Assembly: GCA_005884155.1 (NCBI GenBank)
Contig: VAXD01000126.1
Location: 2,510 to 8,159, forward strand
Direction of reading: 5' to 3'
Source of the DNA: Actinomycetota bacterium
GTDB lineage: Bacteria > Actinomycetota > Thermoleophilia > Gaiellales > Gaiellaceae
DNA: 5,650 bases
Shown: positions 4,873 through 5,650 of the stretch, piece by piece
Layout of the letters: each line of letters begins with the position of its first letter
Position numbering within the stretch: position 1 is the stretch's first letter
Notes under the pieces: model-generated
The model's database searches: none
What the model was told of the DNA's origin: nothing
The model's input: the letters and a program-made list of their open reading frames with translations, nothing else
Position numbers and translations under genes: made by a program

Positions 4873-5650
4873 TCAAACCTGGAGGAAACGGCGGATCGTC
4901 AGGCCCGAGCCCATGGCGCCGAGCAGGAGCCCCGCTCCGAGGATGATCAGAACGTGGAACGGGAACGGCCACGCGTGGATGTTCTGCTCGTGCAGCCGGA
5001 CAACATGCCCCAGGAAGATCGTTCGCCCGAGCAGGAGGAGGACGATCGCGGCAACGGCGCCCGCGAGGCCGCAGAGCAGCCCTTCGATCATGAACGGACC
5101 GCGCACGAACCAGTTCGTTGCGCCGACCAGCTTCATCACCTCGATCTCCCTTCGCCGGGCGAAGATCGAGAGTCGGATCGTGTTCGCGACGAGCAGCGTC
5201 GACGAGATGAGCAAGACGGCGAAAGCGATCAAGACGAAGATCCAGAGGTAGCGGGCAACCGAGACGACCCGGTGCGTGATGTGGCCGCACTCCCGGCCGA
5301 TCGTCGTCTTGGCGGCACTCGTGCCGGGCGCCGCCGGGCAGGTGCTCTCGATCGACTTGTCGTTGAGGCCTGCGATCTGCGTGACGATCGTGTCGATCTG
5401 CTGCGCGTCCTTCGGATAGATCACGAACTTGGCCGGGATCGGGTTGTTGACGAGGCCTTGCGTCATCTCCGGGTGATCCTTCTGCATCTGCTGAAGACCC
5501 TGCGCCTTCGACACGAACTGCACGCTCTTCACCTGCGGCATCGCGATCAACTGGTTGTGAACCTCGCCGATCTGCTGCTCGGTCGCGTCGCTCTGGCACC
5601 GCAAAGGAGTGCAGAAGAAGACGCTGACGAGGAGTTGTTTCTTGTAGTGG
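4873..5650 (-). CDS. ftsX: Cell-division ABC transporter-like protein FtsX, N-terminus beyond the window
   Basis: FtsX is the membrane partner of the ATPase FtsE. The FtsEX complex couples ATP hydrolysis to activation of peptidoglycan hydrolases at the division site. The frame is open to the right edge, giving about 259 visible codons out of roughly 300 expected, so the cytoplasmic N-terminus and first membrane helix are missing. Visible parts in order are the extracellular domain (from VSVFFCTPLRC through about 5270), a second membrane helix (YLWIFVLIAFAVLL, about 5250-5180), the cytoplasmic loop with the family motif ARRREIEVMKLVGATNWFVR, and two final helices (LAGAVAAIVLLLLG and HVLIILGAGLLLGAMGSG), ending in TIRRFLQV. 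The loop motif is the characteristic FtsX/FtsE contact. The extracellular domain holds four cysteines (codons near 5613, 5598, 5340 and 5289). ftsE is expected immediately upstream, outside the window. A TTG at 5604 is internal to the extracellular domain and not the true start. Confidence 0.95.
   Translation of the reverse strand, partial: HYKKQLLVSVFFCTPLRCQSDATEQQIGEVHNQLIAMPQVKSVQFVSKAQGLQQMQKDHPEMTQGLVNNPIPAKFVIYPKDAQQIDTIVTQIAGLNDKSIESTCPAAPGTSAAKTTIGRECGHITHRVVSVARYLWIFVLIAFAVLLISSTLLVANTIRLSIFARRREIEVMKLVGATNWFVRGPFMIEGLLCGLAGAVAAIVLLLLGRTIFLGHVVRLHEQNIHAWPFPFHVLIILGAGLLLGAMGSGLTIRRFLQV

Noticed and set aside
4193..5251. A 352-residue plus-strand frame crossing rnr, the gap and ftsX.
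   Set aside because: It is antisense to two well-supported genes, low in complexity and lacks motifs.

Overview
The window is about 5.65 kb of very GC-rich chromosome with dense gene packing, GTG starts and several genes lacking a normal Shine-Dalgarno site. An ftsX gene followed on the same strand by an RNase R-type gene and smpB, together with an alpha/beta hydrolase-adenylate cyclase fusion of the kind known from mycobacteria, points to an actinobacterium, possibly a deep lineage such as Thermoleophilia. The lineage is inferred from content and style, not from a search.

Left edge (1-213): on the minus strand, the N-terminus of an unidentified membrane protein runs off the window, behind a plausible promoter. 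A second -10-like box faces the other way and places the next gene's GTG at the predicted transcription start. Plus-strand pair (214-2453): a tandem GNAT acetyltransferase and, overlapping it by 4 nt (ATGA), a protein with an N-terminal alpha/beta hydrolase and a C-terminal class III nucleotidyl cyclase. They look co-transcribed and translationally coupled.

Minus-strand housekeeping block (2450-5650): in transcription order, partial ftsX (cell-division/peptidoglycan-hydrolase control), a compact RNB-family exoribonuclease (rnr), and smpB (trans-translation). FtsX works with FtsE, which is expected just beyond the right edge. RNase R-type enzymes and SmpB cooperate in clearing stalled ribosomes and non-stop mRNAs. 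The gaps between ftsX and rnr (149 bp) and between rnr and smpB (147 bp) hold no convincing gene, but carry inverted repeats, a 22-bp alternating CG-type tract and a possible smpB promoter.

The smpB and cyclase genes converge and share stop-codon bases, so no terminator lies between them. No tRNA, rRNA, tmRNA, CRISPR array or insertion sequence is visible. Most of the window is ordinary core genome. The points most worth following are the GNAT/hydrolase-cyclase pair with its altered cyclase active site, and the compact RNase next to smpB. I found no clear undescribed multi-gene system.
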